Positions 19,940-29,351 of a DNA stretch of 64,000 bases are shown piece by piece; within the stretch, counting starts at the first letter, position 1, and every line of letters begins with the position of its first letter. The translations under genes were made by a program, and so were the position numbers. Below the pieces are notes generated by a model, which was not told the DNA's origin, searched no databases, and saw only the letters and a program-made list of their open reading frames with translations. The DNA comes from Streptomyces sp. SUK 48 (lineage in GTDB: Bacteria > Actinomycetota > Actinomycetes > Streptomycetales > Streptomycetaceae): the NCBI RefSeq assembly GCF_009650765.1, contig NZ_CP045740.1, forward strand, positions 4,254,001-4,318,000, given 5' to 3'.

Positions 19940-20245
19940 CAGACCCCTCCACCATCGCGCCGCATCTGCACCGCTTCGGACTGCCTGGTCGCAGCGGTCC
20001 GCGGTGTCGTGGGCCCATCATAGGAATGCGCGTCGCGCCATGTGATGACCCAGGGGTGGTGAATCGGAACAAGACTCCGCTTCGCCGCGGCTTTCGCCCC
20101 GTTTGGGCAGGTGTTCGCCGGCGGTCGGAGGACCGCCGGCCTGCTGCGGCCCGCGCGGCGCCCCGGCCGAACACCGCCCGGGCCGCCGCCGGAAGCCGTC
20201 CGCGCCGTCTCGAACGACTTCCGCGCCGCCGTCGCGCGGTCCGTC
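19940..20245. other. Intergenic region (306 bp) with lacI terminator
   Basis: No gene seen. Contains the hairpin at 20117-20140; the part next to 19939 should hold the metallophosphoesterase promoter. Confidence 0.5.
20117..20140 (-). terminator. Terminator downstream of the LacI-family gene
   Basis: GCCGGCGGTC-GGAG-GACCGCCGGC, a perfect 10-bp stem; outer GGTGTTCG/CGAACACC arms (20110 and about 20167) could extend it. Confidence 0.65.
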
Positions 20246-21358
20246 CTACGTGTCGTCCGGGGACCGCGGTGGGCTGACCGTCGTGCGCGGGGGCCGCCGC
20301 TGGGAGGAGGTGCGCACGATCAGCTCGGTCGGTATGACCTGCTCGACCGGTTGCTCCGACTCCACGCCCTCGATGGCGTCGATGAGCAGCTGGACGACGG
20401 CCGTGCCGATGCGGCGCGGCTTGAGCGAGAGCGTGGTGACCGGCGGCTCGGTGCTGGCGTACACGGTGGACTCGCTGCAGCACACCAGCAGCAGATCGTC
20501 CGGGACGCGCAGCCCGTAGCGCCGGGCGGCGGCGAGCAGATCGGTGCCGTTGGGGTCGAACAGCCCGTAGACCGCGTCGGGCCGGTCGGGGCGGGCGAGC
20601 AGCCGGTCGGCGGCGACGGCGCCCGCGCACGGGTCGTGCGCCGGGTAGGACTCGTAGACCGGGTCCTGGCCGACCCGCTCGCACCAGTGCAGATAGGCCG
20701 TGGTCGACAGATGGGTGTACGTGTCGGTCGAGGTGCCGGTGAGCAGCCCGATACGGCGGGCGCCGGCGGCGGCGAGATGGTCGAGGATGCCGAGGACGGC
20801 GGCCTCGTGGTCGTTGTCCACCCAGGCGGTCACCGGGAGCTCGCCCGCCGGGCGTCCGTCGGAGACGACGGGCAGCCCCTGGCGGACGAGTTCGCCGACC
20901 ACCGGGTCCTGGTCGGAGGGGTCGATGACGACGGTGCCGTCGAGGGCGACGTTGGACCACACGTCGTGGCGGGAGGTCGCGGGCAGGATGACCAGGGCGT
21001 AGCCCCGGGCCAGCGCCGCCGAGGTGGCGGCCCGCGCCATCTCGGCGAAGTACGCGAACTCCGTGAAGGTGAAAGGTTCATCCCCGTACGTGGTCACGGT
21101 CAGGCCGATCAGACCCGACTTGCCGGTACGGAGGGTACGGGCGGCGGCCGAGGGGCGGTACCCCAGCCGGTCGGCGACCTCGCGGACATGGCGCCGGGTG
21201 GCGTCCGGGAGCCGTCCCTTGCCGTTGAGGGCGTCGGAGACGGTCGTGATGGAGACCCCGGCGGCGGCGGCCACGTCCCTGATGCCCGCCCGGCCCGGCC
21301 GGCTGCCTCGACGTGAGGTTTCCGCGCGGCTCACCTGGTGCTTCCCTGCTGCTGTCAT
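20246..21358 (-). CDS. LacI/GalR family transcriptional regulator
   Basis: 370 residues from ATG 21358. N-terminal DNA-binding domain IRDVAAAAGVSITTVSDALN with hinge YRPSAAARTLRTGKSGLIG, then a periplasmic-binding-like effector domain (LVILPATSRHDVW, VDNDHEAAVLGILDHL, ARRIGLLTGTSTDTY, YGLFDPNGTDLLAAARRYG). A regulator at this position in S. coelicolor has been called rstP in databases, but I am not sure of that. No sugar-utilisation genes are adjacent, so its targets are elsewhere or it controls the neighbouring aminotransferase. Confidence 0.9.
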   Translation of the reverse strand: MTAAGKHQVSRAETSRRGSRPGRAGIRDVAAAAGVSITTVSDALNGKGRLPDATRRHVREVADRLGYRPSAAARTLRTGKSGLIGLTVTTYGDEPFTFTEFAYFAEMARAATSAALARGYALVILPATSRHDVWSNVALDGTVVIDPSDQDPVVGELVRQGLPVVSDGRPAGELPVTAWVDNDHEAAVLGILDHLAAAGARRIGLLTGTSTDTYTHLSTTAYLHWCERVGQDPVYESYPAHDPCAGAVAADRLLARPDRPDAVYGLFDPNGTDLLAAARRYGLRVPDDLLLVCCSESTVYASTEPPVTTLSLKPRRIGTAVVQLLIDAIEGVESEQPVEQVIPTELIVRTSSQRRPPRTTVSPPRSPDDT

Positions 21359-21788
21359 GGCGAGCCGATAGTAGGGCTCTTGCGGTGGGGTAGTGCGGAC
21401 GCATATGCACTCGTTGACAGGCACGTTTCTGCATGGTGATGCCGCATTAACTACCTCTGAATCAAAGGTAGTTGAGCGCTTTCTTGGCAAGACATAGCGT
21501 GACGGCGCGCATGAGCCTGCCAATGGTCCGATGTTTCGAAGAGGTCTCAACTCACCTGCACGGGTGATGCGCGCTACGGCGCGAGCCACCGGCGCATAGA
21601 TATATGTACGGCGCGCCCCCCGAAAGATCCGCCTTCATAGGGCCATGCCCGGTGATGCCCCTGTTGTGGTCGCGGGTCCAGGAGCTTTGCCCATGGCCAG
21701 TACTCAGGGCAGCCGAATCCTCATATGGTGAGCAGTATTGGAAGCCGGCGGCGTCGACGGTCCGCCGGTGGTCGCGAGGAGGACTGCG
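21359..21788. other. 430-bp divergent regulatory region between lacI-type and hisC-type genes
   Basis: It contains an inverted repeat at 21449-21473 and a short AT-rich patch (ATAGATATATGTAC near 21596). No gene was recognised. It must carry the promoters of both flanking genes. Confidence 0.5.
21449..21473. promoter_or_regulatory. Inverted repeat, candidate operator
   Basis: AACTACCT-9 bp-AGGTAGTT upstream of the LacI-family gene. Its AT content is high for this genome. It could be an operator for the LacI protein or another regulator; the spacing is wide for LacI. Confidence 0.45.
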
Positions 21789-22868
21789 GTGAGCGAGACG
21801 AGCCCCAAGCTGCGCGCCGAGCTGGAGGGTATCCCCACCTACAAGCCGGGCAAGCCGGCCGCGGCCGACGGACCGGTCGCCTACAAGCTGTCCTCGAACG
21901 AGAACCCGTACCCGCCGCTGCCCGGTGTGCTGGAGCGCGTGACCGCGGCCGCGGCCTCCTTCAACCGCTACCCCGACATGGCGTGCGCCGCCCTGACGCA
22001 GGAGCTGGCGGAGCGCTTCGGGGTGCCGGCCTCCCACGTCGCCACCGGCACGGGCTCGGTGGGCGTCGCCCAGCAGCTGATCCAGGCGACCAGCGGTCCC
22101 GGTGACGAGGTGATCTACGCCTGGCGCTCCTTCGAGGCGTACCCGATCATCACGCAGATCAACGGGGCCCGGTCGGTGCAGGTGCCGCTCACGCCCGGCG
22201 ATGTGCACGACCTGGACGCGATGGCGGAGGCGATCACCGACCGGACACGGCTGATCTTCGTCTGCAACCCGAACAACCCCACCGGCACGGTGGTGCGGCG
22301 GGCCGAGCTGGAGCGCTTCCTGGACCGGGTGCCGAAGGACGTCCTGGTGGTGCTGGACGAGGCGTACCGGGAGTTCATCCGCGACCCCGAGGTGCCCGAC
22401 GGCGTCGAGCTGTACCGGGAGCGGCCCAATGTCTGCGTCCTGCGGACCTTCTCCAAGGCGTACGGCCTCGCCGGGCTGCGCGTCGGTTTCGCGATCGCCC
22501 ATGAGCCGGTGGCCGCCGCGCTGCGCAAGACGGCGGTGCCGTTCGGCGTGAGCCAGCTGGCGCAGGAGGCGGCGATCGCCTCGCTGCGGGCCGAGGACGA
22601 GCTGCTGGGCCGGGTCGGCTCGCTGGTCTGCGAGCGCACCCGTGTGGTCGACGCGCTGCGCGCCCAGGGCTGGACGGTGCCGGAGACGCAGGCCAACTTC
22701 GTCTGGATGCGGCTCGGGGAGCGGACGACGGCGTTCGCGCAGGCATGTGAGGAGCACGGCGTCGTGGTCCGGCCGTTCGCGGGCGAGGGCGTCCGGGTCA
22801 CGATCGGCGAGGCCGAGGCGAACGACATCTTCCTGAAGGTCTCGGAGACCTTCCACAGGGATCTGTAA
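21789..22868 (+). CDS. hisC: HisC-type class I/II aminotransferase (histidinol-phosphate or aromatic)
   Basis: 359 residues from GTG 21789, with GAGGAGG 6 nt upstream. PLP fold type [55 protein letters not shown], the PLP lysine in [16 protein letters not shown], and the C-terminal ANFVWMRLG...VRVTIGE. The SFEAY/FNRYPD features fit both HisC and the Pat aromatic aminotransferase. With no his genes nearby it is likely a second hisC-like copy; a phenylalanine/tyrosine role is equally possible. Confidence 0.85.
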   Translation: MSETSPKLRAELEGIPTYKPGKPAAADGPVAYKLSSNENPYPPLPGVLERVTAAAASFNRYPDMACAALTQELAERFGVPASHVATGTGSVGVAQQLIQATSGPGDEVIYAWRSFEAYPIITQINGARSVQVPLTPGDVHDLDAMAEAITDRTRLIFVCNPNNPTGTVVRRAELERFLDRVPKDVLVVLDEAYREFIRDPEVPDGVELYRERPNVCVLRTFSKAYGLAGLRVGFAIAHEPVAAALRKTAVPFGVSQLAQEAAIASLRAEDELLGRVGSLVCERTRVVDALRAQGWTVPETQANFVWMRLGERTTAFAQACEEHGVVVRPFAGEGVRVTIGEAEANDIFLKVSETFHRDL

Positions 22869-22916
22869 TCCCGCTCACGAAGCAGCTGTTATCCGGCTCA
22901 CGCCGGAGGACATCAC

Positions 22917-22941
22917 GGGCGCCCGGCTCTGCCGGGCGCCC
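22917..22941 (+). terminator. Terminator after the aminotransferase gene
   Basis: GGGCGCCCGGC-TCT-GCCGGGCGCCC, an 11-bp perfect stem. Its last bases merge into the parS palindrome that follows directly. Confidence 0.85.
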
Positions 22942-22955
22942 GTTTCACGTGAAAC
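22942..22955. promoter_or_regulatory. parS site (perfect)
   Basis: GTTTCACGTGAAAC within a 20-bp palindrome CCCGTTTCACGTGAAACGGG (22939-22958), fused to the preceding terminator. Confidence 0.93.
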
Positions 22956-23134
22956 GGGGACATCGGCGACATCTTCGCAGGTCATGGCGGGGGTTACCCA
23001 TGGTCCGAAGATCCATGCGCGAGGAACGGCCCCTTCGGGGGACGTGCCGGGGACCTCGGAGATCTTGACTCCGAGGCAAGGGAGCGACCCCGGACTTCCT
23101 GGCCGAAAACCAGTGCGCCATAATGGCTTGTGAA

Positions 23135-23150
23135 TGTGAACGCGTTCACA
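23135..23150. promoter_or_regulatory. Rex operator upstream of cydABDC
   Basis: TGTGAACGCGTTCACA is a perfect match to the Streptomyces Rex operator TGTGAAC-N2-GTTCACA. Rex, the NADH/NAD+ sensor, represses cydABCD in S. coelicolor until NADH rises under oxygen limitation. A possible -10 CATAAT lies at 23119-23124, so the operator would cover the transcription start. It lies 83 bp upstream of the cydA start. Confidence 0.93.
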
Positions 23151-23232
23151 AGCGCGTCCCGTTTGCCCCGTATGTACGTGACAGTCGGGGCGAATCGCCG
23201 CAGTACAACGGCGTAGTAAGGAGAGTGACGAC

Positions 23233-24741
23233 GTGGACCTGGCTTTGGCGCCGGAGACACTGGCGCGCTGGCAGTTCGGCATCACGACCGTCTACCACTT
23301 CCTGTTCGTCCCGCTGACGATCTCCCTGGCCGCCCTGACGGCCGGGTTGCAGACGGCCTGGGTGCGCACGGAGAAGGAGAAGTACCTCAGGGCGACGAAG
23401 TTCTGGGGCAAGCTCTTCCTGATCAACATCGCGATGGGTGTGGTCACCGGCATCGTGCAGGAGTTCCAGTTCGGCATGAACTGGTCCGACTACTCGCGCT
23501 TCGTCGGTGACATCTTCGGCGCCCCGCTCGCCTTCGAGGCGCTGATCGCGTTCTTCTTCGAGTCCACGTTCATCGGGCTGTGGATCTTCGGCTGGGACAA
23601 GCTGCCGAAGAAGATCCACCTGGCCTGCATCTGGATGGTCTCGATCGGCACGATCCTGTCGGCGTACTTCATCCTCGCGGCCAACTCCTGGATGCAGCAC
23701 CCCGTCGGCTACAAGATCGACAAGGCCCGGGGGCGTGCCGAACTCACCGACTTCCTGGCGGTGCTCACCCAGAACACCGCGCTCAGCCAGGCGTTCCACA
23801 CCCTGGCCGCCGCGTTCCTGACCGGTGGCGCCTTCATGGTCGGCATCTCCGCCTACCACCTGGCCCGCAAGAAGCACATCCGCGAGATGAAGACCTCGCT
23901 GCGGCTCGGGCTGATCACCGTGGTCATCGCCGGCATGCTCACCGCGGTCAGCGGCGACACCCTCGGCAAGGTCATGTTCAAGCAGCAGCCGATGAAGATG
24001 GCCGCCGCCGAGGCGCTGTGGGACGGCCAGAAGCCGGCGCCGTTCTCGATCTTCGCCTACGGCGATGTGGAGAAGGGCCACAACTCCGTCGCGATCGAGA
24101 TACCCGGCCTGCTCTCCTTCCTCGCCAACGACAACTTCACGTCGGAGGTCCCCGGGATCAACGACGTCAACAAGGCCGAGCAGCAGAAGTACGGGCCCGG
24201 CGACTACCGGCCCAACATCCCCGTCGCCTTCTGGGGCTTCCGCTGGATGATCGGCTTCGGCATGGCGTCCTTCGCCATCGGCCTGGCCGGACTCTGGCTG
24301 ACCCGCAAGAAGTTCATGCTGCCGGAGCATCTGCGCGTCGGCGAGGACGAGGTGCCGCATCTGGTGCTGTTCCGCAAGAAGGCGCTCGGCCCCGGGCTGA
24401 CCCCCTGGTACTGGCGCATCGCGACCTGGACCATGGCCTTCCCGCTGATCGCCAACTCCTGGGGCTGGATCTTCACCGAGATGGGCCGTCAGCCGTGGGT
24501 CGTCTACGGCGTGCTCCAGACCCGGGACGCGGTCTCCCCCGGTGTCTCCCAGGGCGAGGTCCTCACCTCGATGATCGTCTTCACCTCGCTGTACGCGATC
24601 CTCGCGGTGATCGAGGTCAGGCTGCTCGCGAAGTACATCAAGGCCGGGCCGCCCGAGCTGACCGAGGACGACCTCAACCCGCCCACGAAGATCGGCGGCG
24701 ACACCCGTGACGCCGACCGGCCGATGGCCTTCTCGTACTAG
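23233..24741 (+). CDS. cydA: Cytochrome bd ubiquinol oxidase subunit I
   Basis: 502 residues from GTG 23233 with AAGGAGAG upstream. Terminal oxidase subunit carrying hemes b558, b595 and d. Visible are the N-terminal heme histidine in TTVYHFLFVPLT (H22), the QAFHTLAAAF histidine, and the GWIFTEMGRQPW motif with the axial methionine. The Q-loop is of the short type. First gene of cydA-cydB-cydDC; provides high-affinity respiration at low oxygen. Confidence 0.98.
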   Translation: MDLALAPETLARWQFGITTVYHFLFVPLTISLAALTAGLQTAWVRTEKEKYLRATKFWGKLFLINIAMGVVTGIVQEFQFGMNWSDYSRFVGDIFGAPLAFEALIAFFFESTFIGLWIFGWDKLPKKIHLACIWMVSIGTILSAYFILAANSWMQHPVGYKIDKARGRAELTDFLAVLTQNTALSQAFHTLAAAFLTGGAFMVGISAYHLARKKHIREMKTSLRLGLITVVIAGMLTAVSGDTLGKVMFKQQPMKMAAAEALWDGQKPAPFSIFAYGDVEKGHNSVAIEIPGLLSFLANDNFTSEVPGINDVNKAEQQKYGPGDYRPNIPVAFWGFRWMIGFGMASFAIGLAGLWLTRKKFMLPEHLRVGEDEVPHLVLFRKKALGPGLTPWYWRIATWTMAFPLIANSWGWIFTEMGRQPWVVYGVLQTRDAVSPGVSQGEVLTSMIVFTSLYAILAVIEVRLLAKYIKAGPPELTEDDLNPPTKIGGDTRDADRPMAFSY

Positions 24742-24756
24742 GCCGAGGGGACAGTC

Positions 24757-25761
24757 ATGGAACTTCACGACGTCTGGTTCGTCCTGATCGCCGTCCTGTG
24801 GACCGGCTACTTCTTCCTGGAGGGCTTCGACTTCGGGGTCGGCATCCTCACCAAGCTGCTGGCCCGGGACCGGGCCGAGCGGCGGGTGCTCATCAACACC
24901 ATCGGGCCCGTCTGGGACGGCAACGAGGTGTGGCTGCTCACGGCGGGCGGCGCGACCTTCGCCGCCTTCCCCGACTGGTACGCCACTCTCTTCTCCGGGT
25001 TCTACCTGCCCCTGCTGGCCATCCTGGTCTGCCTGATCGTGCGGGGCGTGGCCTTCGAGTACCGGGCCAAGCGGCCCGAGGAGAACTGGCAGCGCAACTG
25101 GGAGACGGCGATCTTCTGGACCTCCCTGATCCCGGCGTTCCTGTGGGGCGTGGCCTTCGGGAACATCGTGCGGGGCGTCAAGATCGACCGGCACTTCGAG
25201 TACGTCGGCAGCTTCTGGGACCTGCTCAACCCCTACGCCCTGCTCGGCGGACTGGTGACGCTCACCCTCTTCACCTTCCACGGGGCGGTGTTCACGGCGC
25301 TGAAGACCGTCGGCGACATCCGGGGGAGGGCGCGGCAGCTGGCCCGCTGGGCCGGTCTCGTCGCGGCCGTGCTGGCGGTGGGCTTCCTGCTGTGGACGCA
25401 GGCCGACAGCGGTGACGGCAAGAGCCTCATCGCCCTGGTCGTGGCGGCCGTCGCCCTGGTGGGCGCGCTGGTCGCCAACCAGCTCGGGCGCGAGGGATGG
25501 GCGTTCAGCCTGTCCGGCCTCACCATCGTGGCGGCCGTGGCGATGCTCTTCCTGTCGCTCTTCCCGAACGTCATGCCGTCCACCCTCAACGGCGACTGGA
25601 GCCTGACGGTCAGCAACGCCTCGTCCAGCCCCTACACCCTGAAGATCATGACCTGGCTCGCGGTGATCGCCACCCCGCTGGTGATGCTCTACCAGGGGTG
25701 GACCTACTGGGTGTTCCGCAAGCGGATCGGCACCCAGCACATCGCCGAACCCGCACACTGA
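24757..25761 (+). CDS. cydB: Cytochrome bd ubiquinol oxidase subunit II
   Basis: 334 residues beginning MELHDVWFVLIAVLWTGYFF; contains EGFDFGVGIL, GPVWDGNEVWLL and GGATFAAFPDWYATLFSGFY, the conserved CydB N-terminal block. About eight or nine TM helices. Partner of CydA in the membrane; starts 15 bp after cydA and is certainly cotranscribed. The stop is followed at once by the first of a tandem pair of parS sites. Confidence 0.97.
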   Translation: MELHDVWFVLIAVLWTGYFFLEGFDFGVGILTKLLARDRAERRVLINTIGPVWDGNEVWLLTAGGATFAAFPDWYATLFSGFYLPLLAILVCLIVRGVAFEYRAKRPEENWQRNWETAIFWTSLIPAFLWGVAFGNIVRGVKIDRHFEYVGSFWDLLNPYALLGGLVTLTLFTFHGAVFTALKTVGDIRGRARQLARWAGLVAAVLAVGFLLWTQADSGDGKSLIALVVAAVALVGALVANQLGREGWAFSLSGLTIVAAVAMLFLSLFPNVMPSTLNGDWSLTVSNASSSPYTLKIMTWLAVIATPLVMLYQGWTYWVFRKRIGTQHIAEPAH

Positions 25762-25776
25762 GTCCGCCGAGGGTGT

Positions 25777-25790
25777 GTTTCACGTGAAAC
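25777..25790. promoter_or_regulatory. parS site (perfect), first of a tandem pair
   Basis: GTTTCACGTGAAAC at the centre of a 30-bp perfect palindrome (25769-25798) in the cydB-cydDC gap. Confidence 0.93.
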
Positions 25791-25813
25791 ACACCCTCTG
25801 GGCCGAAGGGTCT

Positions 25814-25827
25814 GTTTCACGTGAAAC
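25814..25827. promoter_or_regulatory. parS site (perfect) overlapping the cydDC start codon
   Basis: GTTTCACGTGAAAC; its GTG at 25821-25823 is the predicted start codon of cydDC. Centre-to-centre distance to the previous parS is 37 bp. Confidence 0.93.
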
Positions 25828-28800
25828 CAGTCGATCCTCGTCTGCTGCGGTACGCCCGCGCCACCCGCTTCTTCCTGGTGGCGGTCGTCGCCCTGGGCGC
25901 CGTCGGTGCCGGGCTGGTCATCGCCCAGGCGATGCTCATCGCCGAGGTGGTCGTCGGCGCCTTCCAGCACGGACGCTCCCTGGCCGGACTGACCACTCCC
26001 CTGCTGCTTCTGGTGACGGTGTCCGTGGGGCGGGCCCTGGTCGCCTGGCTCACCGAACGGGCCGCCCACCGGGCGAGCGCTGCGGTGAAGTCCGAACTGC
26101 GCGGCCGGCTGCTGGAGCGGGCGGCGGAGCTCGGTCCCGGGTGGCTCGGCGGGCAGCGCACCGGCTCGCTGGTCAACCTGGCCACGCGTGGGGTCGACGC
26201 CCTCGACGACTACTTCTCGCGCTATCTGCCGCAGCTGGGGCTCGCGGTGGTGGTGCCGGTGGCGGTGCTGGCGCGGATCGTCACCGAGGACTGGGTGTCG
26301 GCGGCGATCATCGTCGGCACCCTGCCGCTGATTCCGCTGTTCATGATGCTGATCGGCTGGGCCACGCAGGCGCGGACGGACCGGCAGTGGCGACTGCTGT
26401 CCCGGCTGTCCGGCCACTTCCTGGACGTGGTCGTGGGACTGCCCACGCTGAAGGTGTTCGGCCGGGCCAAGGCGCAGGCCGAGTCCATCCGGCGGATCAC
26501 CGGTGAGTACCGCCAGGCGACCATGCGGACCCTGCGGATCGCCTTCATCTCCTCCTTCGCGCTGGAGCTCCTGGCCACGCTGTCGGTGGCGCTGGTGGCC
26601 GTGACGATCGGCATGCGGCTGGTCCACGGCGACATGGATCTGTACATCGGTCTGGTGATCCTGGTGCTGGCGCCGGAGGCGTATCTGCCGCTGCGTCAGG
26701 TGGGGGCGCAGTACCACGCGGCGGCGGAGGGACTGGCCGCCGCGGAGGAGATCTTCGAGGTGCTGGAGACGCCGGTGCCGGTGTCCGGGACCGCGGCGGT
26801 GCCGGCGGGGGCGGTGGCCTTCGAGTCGGTCACGGTGCGGTACCCGGGGCGGTCCGTGGACGCGGTGCGCGAGGCGTCGTTCACCGTCGAGCCCGGGGAG
26901 ACGGTGGCGCTGGTCGGGCCGAGCGGGGTGGGCAAGTCCACCCTGCTGAACGTGCTGCTGGGGTTCGTACGGCCCGCCGCCGGGCGGGTGCGGGTCGGCG
27001 GCGTAGACCTCGCCGAGCTGGACCTGGCGCAGTGGCGGTCGCGGATCGCATGGGTGCCGCAGCGGCCGCATCTGTACGCCGGGACGATCGCGGAGAACGT
27101 GCGGCTGGCGCGGCCGGACGCGGACGACGGCGCGGTGCGGGCGGCGTTGCGGGACGCGGGGGCGCTGGGCTTCGTGGACGCGCTGCCGGAGGGTGCCGGC
27201 ACGGTGCTCGGGGAGGACGGGGCGGGGCTCTCGGCGGGCCAGCGGCAGCGGCTGGCGCTGGCGCGGGCGTTCCTGTCGGACCGGCCGCTGCTGGTGCTGG
27301 ACGAGCCGACGGCGGCGTTGGACGGGGTGACCGAGGCGGAGGTCGTCTCCGCGGTGCGGCGGCTCGCGGTGGGCCGCACGGTGCTGGTGGTCGTGCATCG
27401 GCCCGCGTTGCTGGAGGTGGCCGACAAGGTCGTACGACTGGAGCCCGCCACCGGAGGCCCCGCGCTGGAAGGTGAGCGGACGGCAGGACAGCCGGCCCTG
27501 GCCGAGGAGCCCGAGGCGCCTGACGCCACGCCCTCCGAGCCGTCGCCGATGCCCGCACCGCCCACTGCGTCGGACCGCACCCGCAGCGCCCTCGGCTGGG
27601 TCCGTGGGCTGGCCGGGGCCCGGCGGGGGCGGTTGGTGCTGGCACTGGTGCTGGGGAGTCTCGCGCTCGGCAGCGCCGTGGGGCTGATGGCGACCTCGGG
27701 ATGGCTGATCTCGCGGGCCTCGCAGCAGCCGCCGGTGCTGTATCTGATGGTGGCCGTCACGGCGACGCGGGCGTTCGGGATCGGGCGGGCCGTGTTCCGC
27801 TATGCCGAGCGGCTGGTCTCGCACGACGCCGTGCTGCGGATGCTGGCCGACACCCGGGTCGCGGTCTACCGGCGGCTCGAACGCCTGGCCCCCGCCGGGC
27901 TGCGCGACGCCCGCCGCGGTGATCTGCTGACCCGCCTGGTCGCGGACGTGGACGAACTCCAGGACTACTGGCTGCGCTGGCTGCTGCCCGCCTCCGTCGC
28001 CCTGCTCGTCTCCGGTGCGACCGTCGGCTTCACGGCCTGGCTGCTGCCCGAGGCGGGCGCGGCCCTCGCGCTGGGCCTGCTCGCGGCCGGGGCCGGTGTG
28101 CCCCTGGTGACCGCGGCCGCGGCCCGGCACACCGAGCGCCGGCTGGCCCCCGCTCGCGGCGAACTCGCGACCCGCGTCACCGATCTGCTCACCGGCACCG
28201 CCGAGCTGACCGTGGCCGGCGCGCTGCCCGCCCGTACCGGCGCGGCGAGGCGGGCGGACGGCGCGCTGACCCGGATCGCCTCGCGCGCCGCCGCCGCCAC
28301 CGCGCTCGGCGACGGGCTCACCGCGCTGATCTCCGGCCTGACCGTCACGGCCATGGCGCTGTCCGGCGTCCAGGCGGTGGCGGCCGGACGGCTCGGCGGT
28401 GTCGCGCTGGCCGTCGTCGTCCTCACCCCGCTGGCCGCGTTCGAGGCCGTCCTCGGGATGCCGCTCGCCGTCCGCCACCGACAGCGGGTGCGGCGCAGCG
28501 CGGAGCGGGTGCGGGAGGTGCTGGACGCGCCGGAGCCGGTGCGCGAGCCCGAGCGGCCCCGCCCGGCGCCCGCGACACCGTTCCCGCTGGTCCTGAAGGG
28601 ACTGGCCGCGCGGCACGAGGGGCAGCGCGGGGAGGCGCTGGCCGGGCTCGATCTGACGCTGGAGCGGGGCCGCCGGATCGCCGTGGTGGGGGCCTCCGGC
28701 TCCGGCAAGACGACCCTCGCCCAGGTGCTGCTGCGCTTCCTGGACCCGCGCGCCGGCTCCTACACCCTCGCCGGGGTGGACGCCCGCGAGCTGCCCGGCG

Positions 28801-29351
28801 ACGAGGTGCGGCGGCTGGTCGGGCTGTGCGCCCAGGACGCGCACCTCTTCGACAGCTCGGTGCGCGAGAACCTGCTGCTGGCCAGGAAGGGCGCCACCGA
28901 GGCCGAGCTGCGCGGGGCGCTGGCGCGGGCCCGGCTGCTCGACTGGGTGGACGGGCTGCCCGACGGTCTGGACACGCTGGTCGGCGAGCACGGGGCGCGG
29001 CTGTCCGGCGGCCAGCGGCAGCGCCTCGCGCTGGCCCGCGCGCTGCTCGCCGACTTCCCCGTGCTGGTCCTGGACGAGCCGGCCGAACACCTGGACCTGC
29101 CGACGGCCGACGCCCTCACCGCCGATCTGCTGGCCGCCACCGAGGGCCGTACGACCCTGCTGATCACCCACCGGCTCGCCGGTCTCGGCGAGGTGGACGA
29201 GGTCCTGGTGCTGGACGCGGGCCGTGTCGTACAGCGGGGCCCCTACGCGGAACTCGCCGCGGTGGACGGTCCGCTGCGCGCGATGGTGCGCCGCGAGACG
29301 GAGACGGAGTCGCTGGCGGGAGCCCCGTGCGGGGCTACCCGTGCTGCGTGA
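25821..29351 (+). CDS. cydDC: Fused CydD-CydC thiol-reductant ABC exporter
   Basis: 1176 residues, a full ABC transporter in one chain: TMD1, NBD1 with Walker A GPSGVGKST at about residue 366 and signature LSAGQRQRLALARAF, a Pro/Glu-rich linker at about 545-590, TMD2, then NBD2 with GASGSGKTT at about 955 and LSGGQRQRLALARALL. CydDC exports cysteine/glutathione to keep the periplasmic side fit for cytochrome bd assembly. The fusion is normal for streptomycetes. GTG 25821 lies within a parS site, with GAAGGG 10 nt upstream. The 3' end overlaps the convergent HAD gene by 17 bp. Confidence 0.95.
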   Translation: MKPVDPRLLRYARATRFFLVAVVALGAVGAGLVIAQAMLIAEVVVGAFQHGRSLAGLTTPLLLLVTVSVGRALVAWLTERAAHRASAAVKSELRGRLLERAAELGPGWLGGQRTGSLVNLATRGVDALDDYFSRYLPQLGLAVVVPVAVLARIVTEDWVSAAIIVGTLPLIPLFMMLIGWATQARTDRQWRLLSRLSGHFLDVVVGLPTLKVFGRAKAQAESIRRITGEYRQATMRTLRIAFISSFALELLATLSVALVAVTIGMRLVHGDMDLYIGLVILVLAPEAYLPLRQVGAQYHAAAEGLAAAEEIFEVLETPVPVSGTAAVPAGAVAFESVTVRYPGRSVDAVREASFTVEPGETVALVGPSGVGKSTLLNVLLGFVRPAAGRVRVGGVDLAELDLAQWRSRIAWVPQRPHLYAGTIAENVRLARPDADDGAVRAALRDAGALGFVDALPEGAGTVLGEDGAGLSAGQRQRLALARAFLSDRPLLVLDEPTAALDGVTEAEVVSAVRRLAVGRTVLVVVHRPALLEVADKVVRLEPATGGPALEGERTAGQPALAEEPEAPDATPSEPSPMPAPPTASDRTRSALGWVRGLAGARRGRLVLALVLGSLALGSAVGLMATSGWLISRASQQPPVLYLMVAVTATRAFGIGRAVFRYAERLVSHDAVLRMLADTRVAVYRRLERLAPAGLRDARRGDLLTRLVADVDELQDYWLRWLLPASVALLVSGATVGFTAWLLPEAGAALALGLLAAGAGVPLVTAAAARHTERRLAPARGELATRVTDLLTGTAELTVAGALPARTGAARRADGALTRIASRAAAATALGDGLTALISGLTVTAMALSGVQAVAAGRLGGVALAVVVLTPLAAFEAVLGMPLAVRHRQRVRRSAERVREVLDAPEPVREPERPRPAPATPFPLVLKGLAARHEGQRGEALAGLDLTLERGRRIAVVGASGSGKTTLAQVLLRFLDPRAGSYTLAGVDARELPGDEVRRLVGLCAQDAHLFDSSVRENLLLARKGATEAELRGALARARLLDWVDGLPDGLDTLVGEHGARLSGGQRQRLALARALLADFPVLVLDEPAEHLDLPTADALTADLLAATEGRTTLLITHRLAGLGEVDEVLVLDAGRVVQRGPYAELAAVDGPLRAMVRRETETESLAGAPCGATRAA

